A stretch of DNA of 64,000 nucleotides, taken from Acetatifactor muris. Lineage in GTDB: Bacteria; Bacillota; Clostridia; Lachnospirales; Lachnospiraceae. The notes under the pieces are model-generated. The model was not told the DNA's origin. It was given only the letters and a program-made list of their open reading frames with translations, and made no database searches. A program made the position numbers and the translations under genes. Shown here piece after piece: positions 7,636-15,708 of the stretch (position 1 is the stretch's first letter; every line of letters starts with the position of its first letter). The DNA lies in assembly GCF_024623325.1 (NCBI RefSeq), contig NZ_JANJZD010000028.1, forward strand, positions 1-64,000. Direction: 5' to 3'.

Positions 7636-9603
7636 ATGGATGGGAAGGACAGCAAGGTATTAAAAGTACTGGCGAGAGAATACCGGAGCAGTGCAGCGGC
7701 AGCTACGGAAATTATCAACCTGCAGTCGATTATGAATCTGCCGAAGGGCACGGAGCATTTTCTGACAGATATTCACGGGGAATATGAGCAGTTTAATCAT
7801 GTGCTGAAAAACGGATCCGGTTTTGTGCGCAAAAAAATCGATGAAGAATTTGGAAATACTATCAGCAATAAGGATAAAAAAAGTCTTGCCACGCTGATTT
7901 ACTATCCGGAGGAGAAGCTGGAGATTGTGGAGAGAGAGGAAGAAAACCTGGAGGACTGGTACAAAATTTCCCTTCACAGGCTGGTGCAGATGATCAAAAG
8001 GGTTTCTTCCAAATATACCCGGTCCAAGGTGCGCAAGGCACTGCCCGGGGACTTTGCTTACGTCATTGAAGAATTGATTACGGAAAAGGCGGAGATTCAT
8101 GATAAAGAGGCATATTATAATGAAATTATTCATACCATTATCCGGATTGGGCGTGCGCCGCAGTTTATCATTGCGCTGAGCCAGCTGATTCAATGCCTGG
8201 TTATAGATCATCTTCATATTGTGGGGGATATATATGACCGGGGACCGGGCCCGCATATTATCATGGACACACTGTGTGCATATCACTCTGTGGACGTACA
8301 GTGGGGAAATCATGATATTGTGTGGATGGGAGCGGCCGGCGGACATCTGGCCTGCATTGCAAATGTGGTGAGAATGGCCGCACATTATGGGAACCTGGCG
8401 ACTCTGGAGGACGGCTATGGCATTAATCTGCTTCCGCTGGCAACCTTTGCCATGGAGACTTACCAAAACGTGGACTGCAGTGCCTTTTCCATTCGATTCA
8501 ACACAGATTACAATACAAAGGACCTGAGCCTTGATACCAGAATGCACAAAGCCATAGCAGTGATGCAGTTTAAACTGGAAGGGCAGCTGCTTATGCGGCA
8601 TCCTGAATTCCGAATGGAGGACAGAATGCTGCTGGATCGGATAGACTTTGACAGGGGAACTGTCAGAATGGAGGATATGGCGGGAAATTCAGTGGAATAT
8701 ACCATGCTGGACATGGGTTTCCCCACCATAGATCCGCAGGATCCTTATGCGTTGACAGAAGAGGAAAGCAAGGTGATGGAAAGGCTGCGGCAGGCTTTTG
8801 TGAAATGTGAAAAGCTGCAGCGTCATGTGCGCTTTCTCTATGCAAAGGGGGGACTGTACAAAATTTATAATGGAAATCTGCTGTACCATGGGTGTGTGCC
8901 TATGAACGGGGACGGAAGCTTTATGGAAGTGGATATCTGCGGGAAACGGTACTATGGGAAGGCGCTGTATGATATTCTGGAATATTATGCCAGAAGAGGC
9001 TATTATGCGAAAGAGCCTGCGGAGCGTGCGCTGGGCCAGGATATTATGTGGTTTATCTGGTCCGGAAAGGGCTCTCCCGTATTTGGGAAGGAAAAAATGG
9101 CGACCTTCGAGAGATACTTTATAGCGGAGAAGGAAACTCACGAAGAGAAGAAGAACAGTTATTATAGACTGCTGGAAAAGGAGGAGACGGTTGACAGGAT
9201 TCTGGGAGAATTCGGGCTTCACAGCCGGGAGGCCCATATTGTCAACGGCCATGTGCCTGTGGAACAGATACATGGGGAGTCGCCTGTCAAATGTGGGGGA
9301 AGACTGCTGATTATCGACGGCGGTTTTTCCAAAGCCTATCAGAAAAAGACAGGAATTGCGGGATATACGCTTGTCTGTAATTCCAGGGGAATGAGCCTTG
9401 CCGCACATGAACCTTTTGAATCTGCAGGGGCAGTTATCGAAAAAGAGTCGGATTTGTTTTCCCATTGGGTAGAAGTGGAAAGCTTTCCCCGCAGAAAGCT
9501 GGTTTCGGATACAGATGTGGGTCAGGAGATTCGGGAAAGAATTTATTATCTGGAGGAATTGCTGGAAGCTTACAGAGATGGAACGCTCATGGAAGAGGAA
9601 TAG
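7636..9603 (+). CDS. fbp: class III fructose-1,6-bisphosphatase
   Basis: The protein is 655 residues, typical of the large Firmicutes-type (class III) FBPase of gluconeogenesis, unrelated to the ~330-residue class I enzyme. Metallophosphatase motifs are visible: DIHGEYEQF near residue 45, VGDIYDRGPGPH and WGNHDIVWMGAAGG around 195-240, and NGHVP and GGFSKAY near 535-565. GAGAAGGGT precedes the ATG, with 11 bases separating it from dapB. Confidence 0.96.
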   Translation: MDGKDSKVLKVLAREYRSSAAAATEIINLQSIMNLPKGTEHFLTDIHGEYEQFNHVLKNGSGFVRKKIDEEFGNTISNKDKKSLATLIYYPEEKLEIVEREEENLEDWYKISLHRLVQMIKRVSSKYTRSKVRKALPGDFAYVIEELITEKAEIHDKEAYYNEIIHTIIRIGRAPQFIIALSQLIQCLVIDHLHIVGDIYDRGPGPHIIMDTLCAYHSVDVQWGNHDIVWMGAAGGHLACIANVVRMAAHYGNLATLEDGYGINLLPLATFAMETYQNVDCSAFSIRFNTDYNTKDLSLDTRMHKAIAVMQFKLEGQLLMRHPEFRMEDRMLLDRIDFDRGTVRMEDMAGNSVEYTMLDMGFPTIDPQDPYALTEEESKVMERLRQAFVKCEKLQRHVRFLYAKGGLYKIYNGNLLYHGCVPMNGDGSFMEVDICGKRYYGKALYDILEYYARRGYYAKEPAERALGQDIMWFIWSGKGSPVFGKEKMATFERYFIAEKETHEEKKNSYYRLLEKEETVDRILGEFGLHSREAHIVNGHVPVEQIHGESPVKCGGRLLIIDGGFSKAYQKKTGIAGYTLVCNSRGMSLAAHEPFESAGAVIEKESDLFSHWVEVESFPRRKLVSDTDVGQEIRERIYYLEELLEAYRDGTLMEEE

Positions 9604-9615
9604 AGGTTTGAGGGA

Positions 9616-9652
9616 CTCTCAGGCGCAGGCTTTCTAAGCAAACGCCCGAGAG
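9616..9652. terminator. hairpin between convergent fbp and lipoprotein genes
   Basis: CTCTCAGGCG pairs with CGCCCGAGAG with one mismatch. There is no clear T run on either strand, so terminator function is tentative. Confidence 0.35.
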
Positions 9653-9657
9653 AAAAG

Positions 9658-10188
9658 TTACTGCCCTATAACGCCGCCTGCATCGCCGCTGTTTATGCCT
9701 GTGCGTGCGCCGCCAGTTGTTCTGCCGTTCACACCGGTGCCGTTGCTTCCGATACCTGTGTTGCTGTTTTCGGTATTGTTCCTGTTATTGACGTCGTTAG
9801 TTCCGGAGCCGTTATTGTTGGTACTGTTGTCAGTTCCGGTGAGGCCATCGGTGACATCTTCAATGCCGTCGGCCACGTCATCTACCACATTGGTAACGGC
9901 ATCACCTACATCGTCCAGCAGGGAATCATTGTCGCTGCCGGCAGTGCTGTTGTCTATTGTGCTGCTTCCTGCGGGATTGTTGTTACCCGCAGTGCCGTTA
10001 TTGCCGGAGGAGCCGCTGTCCGCAGTGGCTCCGCTGCCGGATTCCTGAGTGCTGTTTCCGGCCATGCTGTCTGAATCGTTGTTGTTTCTGGCACTGTTTG
10101 TGCATGCGGTTGCCGTACACACACAGGCAAGCACCAGTCCTATTGCCAGAAGCTTTCTGGCTCCTGCAAGTTCTTTCCCTTTTTTCAT
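9658..10188 (-). CDS. Asn/Gly/Ser-rich putative lipoprotein
   Basis: The product starts MKKGKELAGARKLLAIGLVL, followed by a hydrophobic core and a lipobox-like ATAC whose cysteine is about residue 29. The mature part (about 147 residues) is low complexity, rich in Asn, Gly, Ser and Thr. In the middle it has a short acidic/hydrophobic segment (SLLDDVGDAVTNVVDDVAD) that could form an amphipathic helix. The start at 10188 is chosen because GGAGG lies just ahead; an ATG at 10200 has none. It is probably an exported, lipid-anchored, flexible protein. I recognise no enzymatic domain. Confidence 0.7.
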   Translation of the reverse strand: MKKGKELAGARKLLAIGLVLACVCTATACTNSARNNNDSDSMAGNSTQESGSGATADSGSSGNNGTAGNNNPAGSSTIDNSTAGSDNDSLLDDVGDAVTNVVDDVADGIEDVTDGLTGTDNSTNNNGSGTNDVNNRNNTENSNTGIGSNGTGVNGRTTGGARTGINSGDAGGVIGQ

Positions 10189-10352
10189 TGTCTCCTCCAT
10201 TTCTGCTGCGTGAACTATAAAACCAGACCATACTGTACCTGCAGAATGGCTGATTTGCCATTAGTATGTGGATTATCGTGAAATTTATGCATTAGAGATA
10301 AAAAATAAAAGGAAAAATCTGAGTATTGAAATTTTCATAACGGGGTGTAAAA

Positions 10353-11144
10353 ATGGAATTCAGACCGTGTATAGACATTCATAACGGCAGAGTCAAACAG
10401 ATTGTAGGCGGAAGTTTGAAAGACGGGGAAAATCTGCCGGAAGAAAATTTTGTGGCAGAGCAGGATGCTGCCTTTTTTGCACAATTTTATCATGAGGCAG
10501 GGCTTTGCGGAGGTCATGTGATTTTACTGAATCCGGAGAACAGCGAATACTACGAAGAGACAAAGCGACAGGCGCTGGCGGCGCTGCGGGCCTATCCCGG
10601 CGGGCTGCAGGCCGGCGGAGGGGTTACTCCGGACAATGCGGCGGATTTTCTGGAGGCGGGAGCGTCTCATGTGATTGTGACATCTTATGTATTCAGGGAG
10701 GGCAGAATTGATTTTGAAAGGTTAAAGAAAATGACAGATACAGTGGGAAAGCAGCATCTGGTGTTGGATTTAAGCTGTAGAAAGACTTCTGCCGGATACA
10801 GAGTGGTCACAGACAGATGGCAGAAAATGACACAGGAGACGGTGGATGAATCATTGATGGACAGACTGTCCCAATACTGCGACGAATTTCTGATTCATGC
10901 GGTGGACGTGGAGGGCAGGGCGGAAGGCATCGAAGAGGAGCTGACAGCCATGCTGGGAAACTGGGAGGGCTGCTGTGTAACTTATGCCGGAGGCGTACAT
11001 AGTTATGAGGATTTGGAGCTGCTGCGCAGACTGGGCAGGAATCGTGTGAATGTCACTGTAGGAAGTGCGTTGGATTTGTTTGGCGGAAGTCTTGCCTGGA
11101 AGCGGGTGCTGGAAATCTGCGGAAGCGTTACCGGAGTGCATTGA
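10353..11144 (+). CDS. hisA: HisA-type ProFAR isomerase, eukaryotic-like form
   Basis: The 263-residue TIM barrel begins MEFRPCIDIHNGRVKQIVGG, where the DIHNG aspartate is the usual first catalytic acid. It continues with QAGGGVTPDNAADFLEAGA, LVLDLSCRK and VTYAGGVHSYEDLELL. The insertions (DRWQKMTQ, then FLIHAVDVEGRAEGIEEEL) follow the fungal/plant HIS6 layout more than the bacterial HisA one. HisA interconverts ProFAR and PRFAR in histidine synthesis. No other his gene is in the window, so it is unlinked here. GGGGTGT precedes the ATG. Confidence 0.88.
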   Translation: MEFRPCIDIHNGRVKQIVGGSLKDGENLPEENFVAEQDAAFFAQFYHEAGLCGGHVILLNPENSEYYEETKRQALAALRAYPGGLQAGGGVTPDNAADFLEAGASHVIVTSYVFREGRIDFERLKKMTDTVGKQHLVLDLSCRKTSAGYRVVTDRWQKMTQETVDESLMDRLSQYCDEFLIHAVDVEGRAEGIEEELTAMLGNWEGCCVTYAGGVHSYEDLELLRRLGRNRVNVTVGSALDLFGGSLAWKRVLEICGSVTGVH

Positions 11145-11234
11145 TGACGGTCCGCCGCTGTGGATAAAGGCTCGAAAGCGTGCCCAATGGAAAGAAGGAT
11201 AAAACTATATAATGTACAGGATGCACAATAATTT

Positions 11235-11275
11235 AACTTGCTTTTTAGATAAATCAGCGTAAAAAGCAAGTTTTT
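11235..11275 (+). terminator. terminator after hisA
   Basis: AACTTGCTTTTT and AAAAAGCAAGTT form a perfect 12-bp stem with a 14-base loop and a TTTATT tail. Confidence 0.85.
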
Positions 11276-11309
11276 ATTGTAAGAATATCACAAAAACACC
11301 CGTTTATCG

Positions 11310-11338
11310 TTGAAGTGAAATTGCATTTATGGTAAAAT
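11310..11338 (+). promoter_or_regulatory. promoter of the LytM-like/bactofilin pair
   Basis: TTGAAG and TAAAAT are separated by 17 bases; the start codon is 29 bases after the -10 box. Confidence 0.6.
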
Positions 11339-11366
11339 AATAAAAGCTTGTCGGAGGTGACTATAA

Positions 11367-12101
11367 ATGGGACGTAACAGACATAAGCGCAAAAACAGTC
11401 ATGTGGTAATTGTTACATCCGATGCAGCGGACGGCCGGATGAAGCAGTTCCGGATTCGCCCCTGGATACTGCAGGTTATTATTATTATCCTGTGTGTGAT
11501 TATCGGCGCATTAATAGGATATTTTTCTTACAAAAAGGATATCTGGACAGCAAAGCTTCAGCAGACCACAGAGCAGAATGAGGTGATTGCCGTTCTGGAG
11601 CAGGAGAAGGCTGATCTGGAGGCACAGATTGCCGGATTAAATGAGGAAATCGCGGGATTGAATGAGAAGATTCAGATTCTCAGTGAGACAGTGTCGCAGA
11701 AAGTACAGACAGAGACTGCGCTGTCCGAACAGCTGGAAAAGGAGTATCTGCCTACAAGGCTTCCGCTGTCGGAGCGGGCCACCATGGAAGACATGGCGGA
11801 AGGCGAGCTCATGTGTGTGTTTGCAGCGGCGCCGAATTCCATGGTGGTGGCTACGGCCAGCGGAACTGTCACAGCGGTAAATGAAGACGCGGAATATGGG
11901 AATAATGTCTGGATTGAGCATGGTAACGGCTATACCACCATCTACAGGAACCAGGGAGAAGTCAAAGTCAAGGTGGGAGAGACTGTCACCCAGGGAACCA
12001 CATTATTTCTGATTACGGAGGAGAGCAGTAAACTGGGCTACCAGATGATGAAGGACGGAGAATATGTCAATCCCATGGATATGCTGAATATCAGTGGGTG
12101 A
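11367..12101 (+). CDS. membrane-anchored, catalytically degenerate LytM/M23-like protein
   Basis: The 244-residue protein has a basic cytoplasmic tip, one membrane helix (about 29-52), an EnvC-like coiled coil (about 65-125, repeated IAGLNEEIAGLNEKI), and a C-terminal LytM fold. The fold is recognised by SGTVTAVNEDAEYGNNVWIEHGNGY, split here as SGTVTAVNED and EYGNNVWIEHGNGY, and by VKVGETVTQGTTLF. In active M23 peptidases the next segments carry zinc ligands (TxYxH and HLHFE). Here they read TIYRN and LGYQMMKDG, so the ligands are missing. It probably acts as a scaffold or amidase activator in the cell wall and not as a hydrolase. The bactofilin gene follows 64 bases downstream, a pairing known in cell-shape systems. 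Confidence 0.82.
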   Translation: MGRNRHKRKNSHVVIVTSDAADGRMKQFRIRPWILQVIIIILCVIIGALIGYFSYKKDIWTAKLQQTTEQNEVIAVLEQEKADLEAQIAGLNEEIAGLNEKIQILSETVSQKVQTETALSEQLEKEYLPTRLPLSERATMEDMAEGELMCVFAAAPNSMVVATASGTVTAVNEDAEYGNNVWIEHGNGYTTIYRNQGEVKVKVGETVTQGTTLFLITEESSKLGYQMMKDGEYVNPMDMLNISG

Positions 12102-12165
12102 GAATATCAAGTCCGCTGTACGGGATAGAGGCTTTGTGACAGAACTATAACAGGAGGATTAAGAG

Positions 12166-12645
12166 ATGAGGAAAAAGGAAACACAGATTACCACCATTAT
12201 CGGTATGAGTGCCGAATGCAACGGTGATTTTGCCGCTGACGGCGCCATAAGGATTGACGGTACCGTAAACGGAAATGTAGTTGTGACGGATACCGTGATT
12301 GTGGGGGCATCCGGCTGCATTAACGGAGACATTAATGCTCAGAAGGTGGTCATCGGGGGGGAGGTATACGGCAATCTGAACGTGCCGGAAAAGGTTGAGC
12401 TGACGTCCACGGCAAGGGTTATCGGCGACATTACCACCAGCGGCCTTGTAATAGACGAAAAGGCAGTATTCCAGGGCAGATGTGACATGAATCAGGATGC
12501 CAGCAAGAAACCCAGACCCAATAACAAAGCGGTGAAAGCCATGAAGAAGACCGCAAAGGCAGCTGTTGTGGAAGCCCTGAAAGAAGCGGAGGAGGCTTCT
12601 GCTTCCGGCGATACTGTAAACTCTGAGGAGCAGGCTGTGGGATAA
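12166..12645 (+). CDS. bactofilin (polymer-forming cytoskeletal protein)
   Basis: The 159-residue protein has the bactofilin beta-helix signature: repeated turns such as IDGTVNGNVVVTDTVIVGAS, GDINAQKVVIGGEVYGNL and RVIGDITTSGLVIDEKAVFQG over residues 20-105. Flexible, charged tails follow. Bactofilins self-assemble into membrane-associated filaments that position wall enzymes. AGGAGGATTAAG precedes the ATG. The upstream LytM-like gene is the likely partner. Confidence 0.93.
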   Translation: MRKKETQITTIIGMSAECNGDFAADGAIRIDGTVNGNVVVTDTVIVGASGCINGDINAQKVVIGGEVYGNLNVPEKVELTSTARVIGDITTSGLVIDEKAVFQGRCDMNQDASKKPRPNNKAVKAMKKTAKAAVVEALKEAEEASASGDTVNSEEQAVG

Positions 12646-12695
12646 GATTTCGCCTGTTGTGCCGGAGAGATTTCTGGTGTGGTACATAGGCAATA

Positions 12696-12750
12696 AAAAA
12701 GCAGGTTTGTCGGCGTGAATTCATTTGGAGATCTGACAATCCTGCTTTTT
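12696..12750. terminator. bidirectional terminator between bactofilin and yerC-like genes
   Basis: AAAAAGCAGG and CCTGCTTTTT close a long stem that continues with TTGTC/GACAA across one mismatch. A-run and T-run flank it on both sides, so it can terminate from either direction. Confidence 0.85.
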
Positions 12751-12769
12751 GAATATGAAATTTTACATA

Positions 12770-13075
12770 TTAAAGAATGGGTCTGTTCTCTTTTTTCATG
12801 CGTTCAAAGACCACTTCGTATCCGCCGTTTCCGTAGTTCAGGGAACGGTTAACCCGACTGATCGTGGCGGTGGAGGCACCGGTTTTCTCGGCGACTTCCA
12901 GATAAGTACTGCGATTTTTCAGCATTACGGCTACTTCAAAACGCTGTGACATGGAATGCAGTTCGTTGACAGTACATAAATCCTCAAAAAAACGATAGCA
13001 CTCCTCACGGCTTTTCAGACAGAGTATGGCGTCGAACAGGGAATCTGCAGCCTCGCTTTTGACATCTTTATTCAT
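12770..13075 (-). CDS. YerC/YecD-type TrpR-superfamily regulator
   Basis: The 101-residue protein contains the family sequence CYRFFEDLCTVNELHSMSQR followed by EVAVMLKNRSTYLEVAEKTGAS and the recognition helix TATISRVNRSLNYG. TrpR-like YerC proteins are small DNA-binding regulators common in Firmicutes; their effector is generally not known. I choose the ATG at 13075, which has GAGGT upstream and gives the usual family length. An ATG at 13111 would add 12 residues but has no ribosome binding site. Confidence 0.88.
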   Translation of the reverse strand: MNKDVKSEAADSLFDAILCLKSREECYRFFEDLCTVNELHSMSQRFEVAVMLKNRSTYLEVAEKTGASTATISRVNRSLNYGNGGYEVVFERMKKENRPIL

Positions 13076-13162
13076 TGGGGAATACCTCACTGTTTCTTTC
13101 TGTTTATTCATTTTAACATATTAAAGTTGTAAAGTAAAGGTGACTTTTTTTAAAACTAAATC

Positions 13163-13191
13163 TTGTCATGTAGTATTGAATACTATATAAT
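13163..13191 (+). promoter_or_regulatory. promoter with palindromic operator for the DUF1836 gene
   Basis: TTGTCA and a consensus TATAAT are spaced by 17 bases. The spacer contains a perfect interrupted palindrome TAGTATT-G-AATACTA (13171-13185), well placed for a repressor that blocks RNA polymerase. Confidence 0.7.
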
Positions 13192-13257
13192 GTTATCAGA
13201 GAAGAAAGTAATTGCCGGGGTTTGTCCGGGAGACAGAGAAGAAAAGGATGATCATCT

Positions 13258-13869
13258 ATGACAATTGACAGCAGGGATTTACTGAACAGCATATTGGCAA
13301 GTCTGGACAGAATACAGTATATCAGCCCTGAGGATATACCTAATATTGATCTGTATATGGACCAGATTACCACTTTCATGGACAGCAGGCTGCGTTCTTC
13401 TGTGAGGAATCCGGAAGAGGATAAGGTGCTGACCAAGACCATGATCAATAATTACGCGAAAAATGATTTGCTTCCACCTCCGGTGAAGAAGAAATATTCC
13501 AAAGAGCATGTAATGCTGTTGATTTTTATCTACTATTACAAGGGGATTTTGTCAATTAACGACATTCAGACTCTTCTGGGACCGATTACGGAACACTTTT
13601 TCCGGAACGGGAAGGACTTTAATCTGGAAAGTGTGTACCGGGAGGCATTTGGTATGGAGGAAAAGCAGCTCCAGGCTCTGAAAGCGGATGTAACGGAGAA
13701 GTTCAAGGTTGCTCAGGAGGCTTTTCAGGGTGCACCGGAAGAACATGCGGATTTCCTTCAAAAGTTTGCCTTTATCTGTACGCTGGGGTTTGACGTATAT
13801 TTGAAGAAGCTGATGATTGAGAAAATTATAGATGAAATTTCAGATCCCGGGAAAACAGACGTAAAATAA
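13258..13869 (+). CDS. DUF1836 family protein
   Basis: The 203-residue product has the DUF1836 layout: an N-terminal MerR-like winged helix, TKTMINNYAKNDLLPPPVKK (about 61-80), then SKEHVMLLIFIYYYKGILS and a helical C-terminal half. DUF1836 proteins are presumed DNA-binding regulators of Firmicutes with no established ligand. The palindrome in its promoter could be an autoregulatory site, which is inference. Confidence 0.85.
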   Translation: MTIDSRDLLNSILASLDRIQYISPEDIPNIDLYMDQITTFMDSRLRSSVRNPEEDKVLTKTMINNYAKNDLLPPPVKKKYSKEHVMLLIFIYYYKGILSINDIQTLLGPITEHFFRNGKDFNLESVYREAFGMEEKQLQALKADVTEKFKVAQEAFQGAPEEHADFLQKFAFICTLGFDVYLKKLMIEKIIDEISDPGKTDVK

Positions 13870-13951
13870 ATGTAACCTGGACAGACATTCTTTCATATTA
13901 TAGCTTATCAAAAGGAACCGGAGGTCCGGACAGAATGGTAAGGAGGTTTTA

Positions 13952-14968
13952 ATGAAAGGGTTGTCTTTAAAAAGAATAGGGGCAGTATGCCTGGCGCTGT
14001 TGATGACAGCGGTTATGGCAGGCTGCGGAGACAGTGGGAATGCGGCAAAGGAAGGCGGTACAAAGGTGGTGCTGAATGAAGTGGCGCATTCCATTTTCTA
14101 TGCACCCATGTATGTGGCCATTGAGGAAGGATACTTTGCAGAAGAGGGAATAGAGCTGACTCTTGTGACCGGGTTCGGCGCAGACAAAACCATGACGGCT
14201 GTGCTTACAGGCGAAGCGGATATTGGATTTATGGGAAGTGAGAGCACAATATATACTTACGCGGGGGGAACAGAGGATTATGTGGTGAATTTTGCGCAGC
14301 TGACACAGCGGGCAGGAAATTTCCTGGTATCCAGAGAGCCGGTGGAGAATTTTACCTGGGATATGCTCAAGGGCAAGGATGTGCTGGGAGGCAGGGCAGG
14401 CGGCATGCCCCAGATGGTATTTGAATATATCCTGATGAAAAACGGCATTGACCCTGCGGCGGATGTAAGAATTGACCAGAGCATTGATTTTGGCTCCACG
14501 GCTGCTGCCTTTTCCGGGGGACAGGGAGATTTCACTGTAGAATTCGAACCGCACGCAACCGCGCTGGAGCTGAAGGGAGAAGGCTATGTGGTGGCTTCTC
14601 TGGGAGAAGACTCCGGCTATGTGCCCTATACCTCTTTCTCGGCGAAGAAAAGCTATCTGGAGAAAAACAGGGATACCGTCCAGGCGTTTACCAATGCACT
14701 GCAAAAAGGAATGGATTATGTGCAGAGCCACACACCGGCTGAAATTGCAAAAGTGATAGCACCTCAGTTCCAGGAGACAGATATGGAGGCTCTGACTACC
14801 ATTGTGGAGAGATATTATGTGCAGGATACCTGGAAAGATAACCTGATTTTTGAGGAGGAGTCTTTTAATCTGCTGCAGAATATCCTGGAAGACTCAGGCG
14901 TACTGGAAAACAGAGTACCTTACGAAGACCTGGTTACAAAATCGTTCGCTGAAACTGCGGGGAAATAA
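13952..14968 (+). CDS. ABC transporter substrate-binding lipoprotein, NMT1/ThiY/SsuA type
   Basis: The 338-residue protein has a lipoprotein signal (hydrophobic segment followed by AVMAGC, cysteine at about 25). Its NMT1/SsuA-like periplasmic fold is visible in HSIFYAPMYVAIEEGYFAEE, ALLTGEADIGF-like VLTGEADIGFMG, and GRAGGMPQMVFEYIL. The family binds pyrimidine thiamine precursors, sulfonates, nitrate and similar small molecules. No permease or ATPase gene is adjacent, so it is an orphan here and its ligand cannot be read. AAGGAGG precedes the ATG. Confidence 0.88.
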   Translation: MKGLSLKRIGAVCLALLMTAVMAGCGDSGNAAKEGGTKVVLNEVAHSIFYAPMYVAIEEGYFAEEGIELTLVTGFGADKTMTAVLTGEADIGFMGSESTIYTYAGGTEDYVVNFAQLTQRAGNFLVSREPVENFTWDMLKGKDVLGGRAGGMPQMVFEYILMKNGIDPAADVRIDQSIDFGSTAAAFSGGQGDFTVEFEPHATALELKGEGYVVASLGEDSGYVPYTSFSAKKSYLEKNRDTVQAFTNALQKGMDYVQSHTPAEIAKVIAPQFQETDMEALTTIVERYYVQDTWKDNLIFEEESFNLLQNILEDSGVLENRVPYEDLVTKSFAETAGK

Positions 14969-15016
14969 CGAAACGGCAGAAGTCGGAACAGATGAGATAA
15001 CTTTTCTGCCAGTGAC

Positions 15017-15045
15017 AATAGAATCTCCCAAGAGGGGATTCTATT
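15017..15045. terminator. hairpin between convergent genes
   Basis: AATAGAATCTCCC pairs with GGGGATTCTATT with one bulge. It overlaps the stop codon of the XRE gene on the minus strand. No T run follows, so terminator strength is uncertain. Confidence 0.45.
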
Positions 15046-15529
15046 GCTGTATCCGTATATTTTTCACAGCCCAGAGCTGTAATGCCTTTGCGTTGACGCT
15101 GATTTTCTCCAGAGAATCCAGAATTTCCTGGAAGGCGGGACGCTCTTTTTCCTCTATGACGCCGTCTTCGGAAATGGCAATCAGAGAAGCACGCAAAGAA
15201 TCGATGTCTTTCAGGGACCCCAGTACTTTCAGGGCCAGTCTGTCGAAATCATCAATGGAAACCTCGCGCACTGAGTTGCGGCCGATAGGGCATTCCCTTG
15301 CACAATATGAATTACATAATTCCGGCACATTATATGCCTTCGCCATGGCCCTGACTTCCTCCGGATAAGGAGGGATGGTATCCAGTTCGATTCGCGCCAG
15401 TCTGGTGCGATCAATGCCTATGATCTCGGCGGCCTTTTCCCGGCTGGAGAAATCGGAATTTGTTTCGGCGGCTTCCGAACGTGCGAGATAGTACATATTA
15501 TCGGCGGCTTTGGTGGCTTTTTTACCCAT
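15041..15529 (-). CDS. XRE-family DNA-binding protein with a cysteine cluster
   Basis: The 162-residue protein has an N-terminal Cro/C1-type helix-turn-helix (about 30-66: SREKAAEIIGIDRTRLARIE, with a typical second helix). After it comes a cysteine-rich segment CNSYCARECPIG (about 72-83) and a helical C-terminal half. Three closely spaced cysteines suggest metal or redox sensing, but that is inference. AAAGGA precedes the ATG by 11 bases. It is divergent from the SPFH gene. Confidence 0.78.
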   Translation of the reverse strand: MGKKATKAADNMYYLARSEAAETNSDFSSREKAAEIIGIDRTRLARIELDTIPPYPEEVRAMAKAYNVPELCNSYCARECPIGRNSVREVSIDDFDRLALKVLGSLKDIDSLRASLIAISEDGVIEEKERPAFQEILDSLEKISVNAKALQLWAVKNIRIQQ

Positions 15530-15632
15530 GTCTGTCTATGTCCTTTACTTGTAAAATAATGAGATGGAACAGGCTTTCTCTTAACAGTGTATTCTAAAAG
15601 TCTCTTTTTGTAAAGATATTTCCCAAAAGCGG

Positions 15633-15661
15633 TTGAGAGAAAGCAAAAAATTTGATAGAAT
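15633..15661 (+). promoter_or_regulatory. promoter of the SPFH/zinc-ribbon gene
   Basis: TTGAGA and TAGAAT are spaced by 17 bases, 48 bases upstream of the start codon. Confidence 0.6.
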
Positions 15662-15708
15662 GCTTATATTGTAATGTCCTTCAGGGCAGGAAGAGGAGGT
15701 TGTAAGTT

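Noticed and set aside
7660..8601. 313-residue minus-strand frame
   Set aside because: Antisense shadow of fbp with no start signals.
9695..10048. 117-residue Leu/Pro-rich plus-strand frame
   Set aside because: Antisense shadow of the Asn/Gly-rich lipoprotein, which has a signal peptide, lipobox and ribosome binding site.
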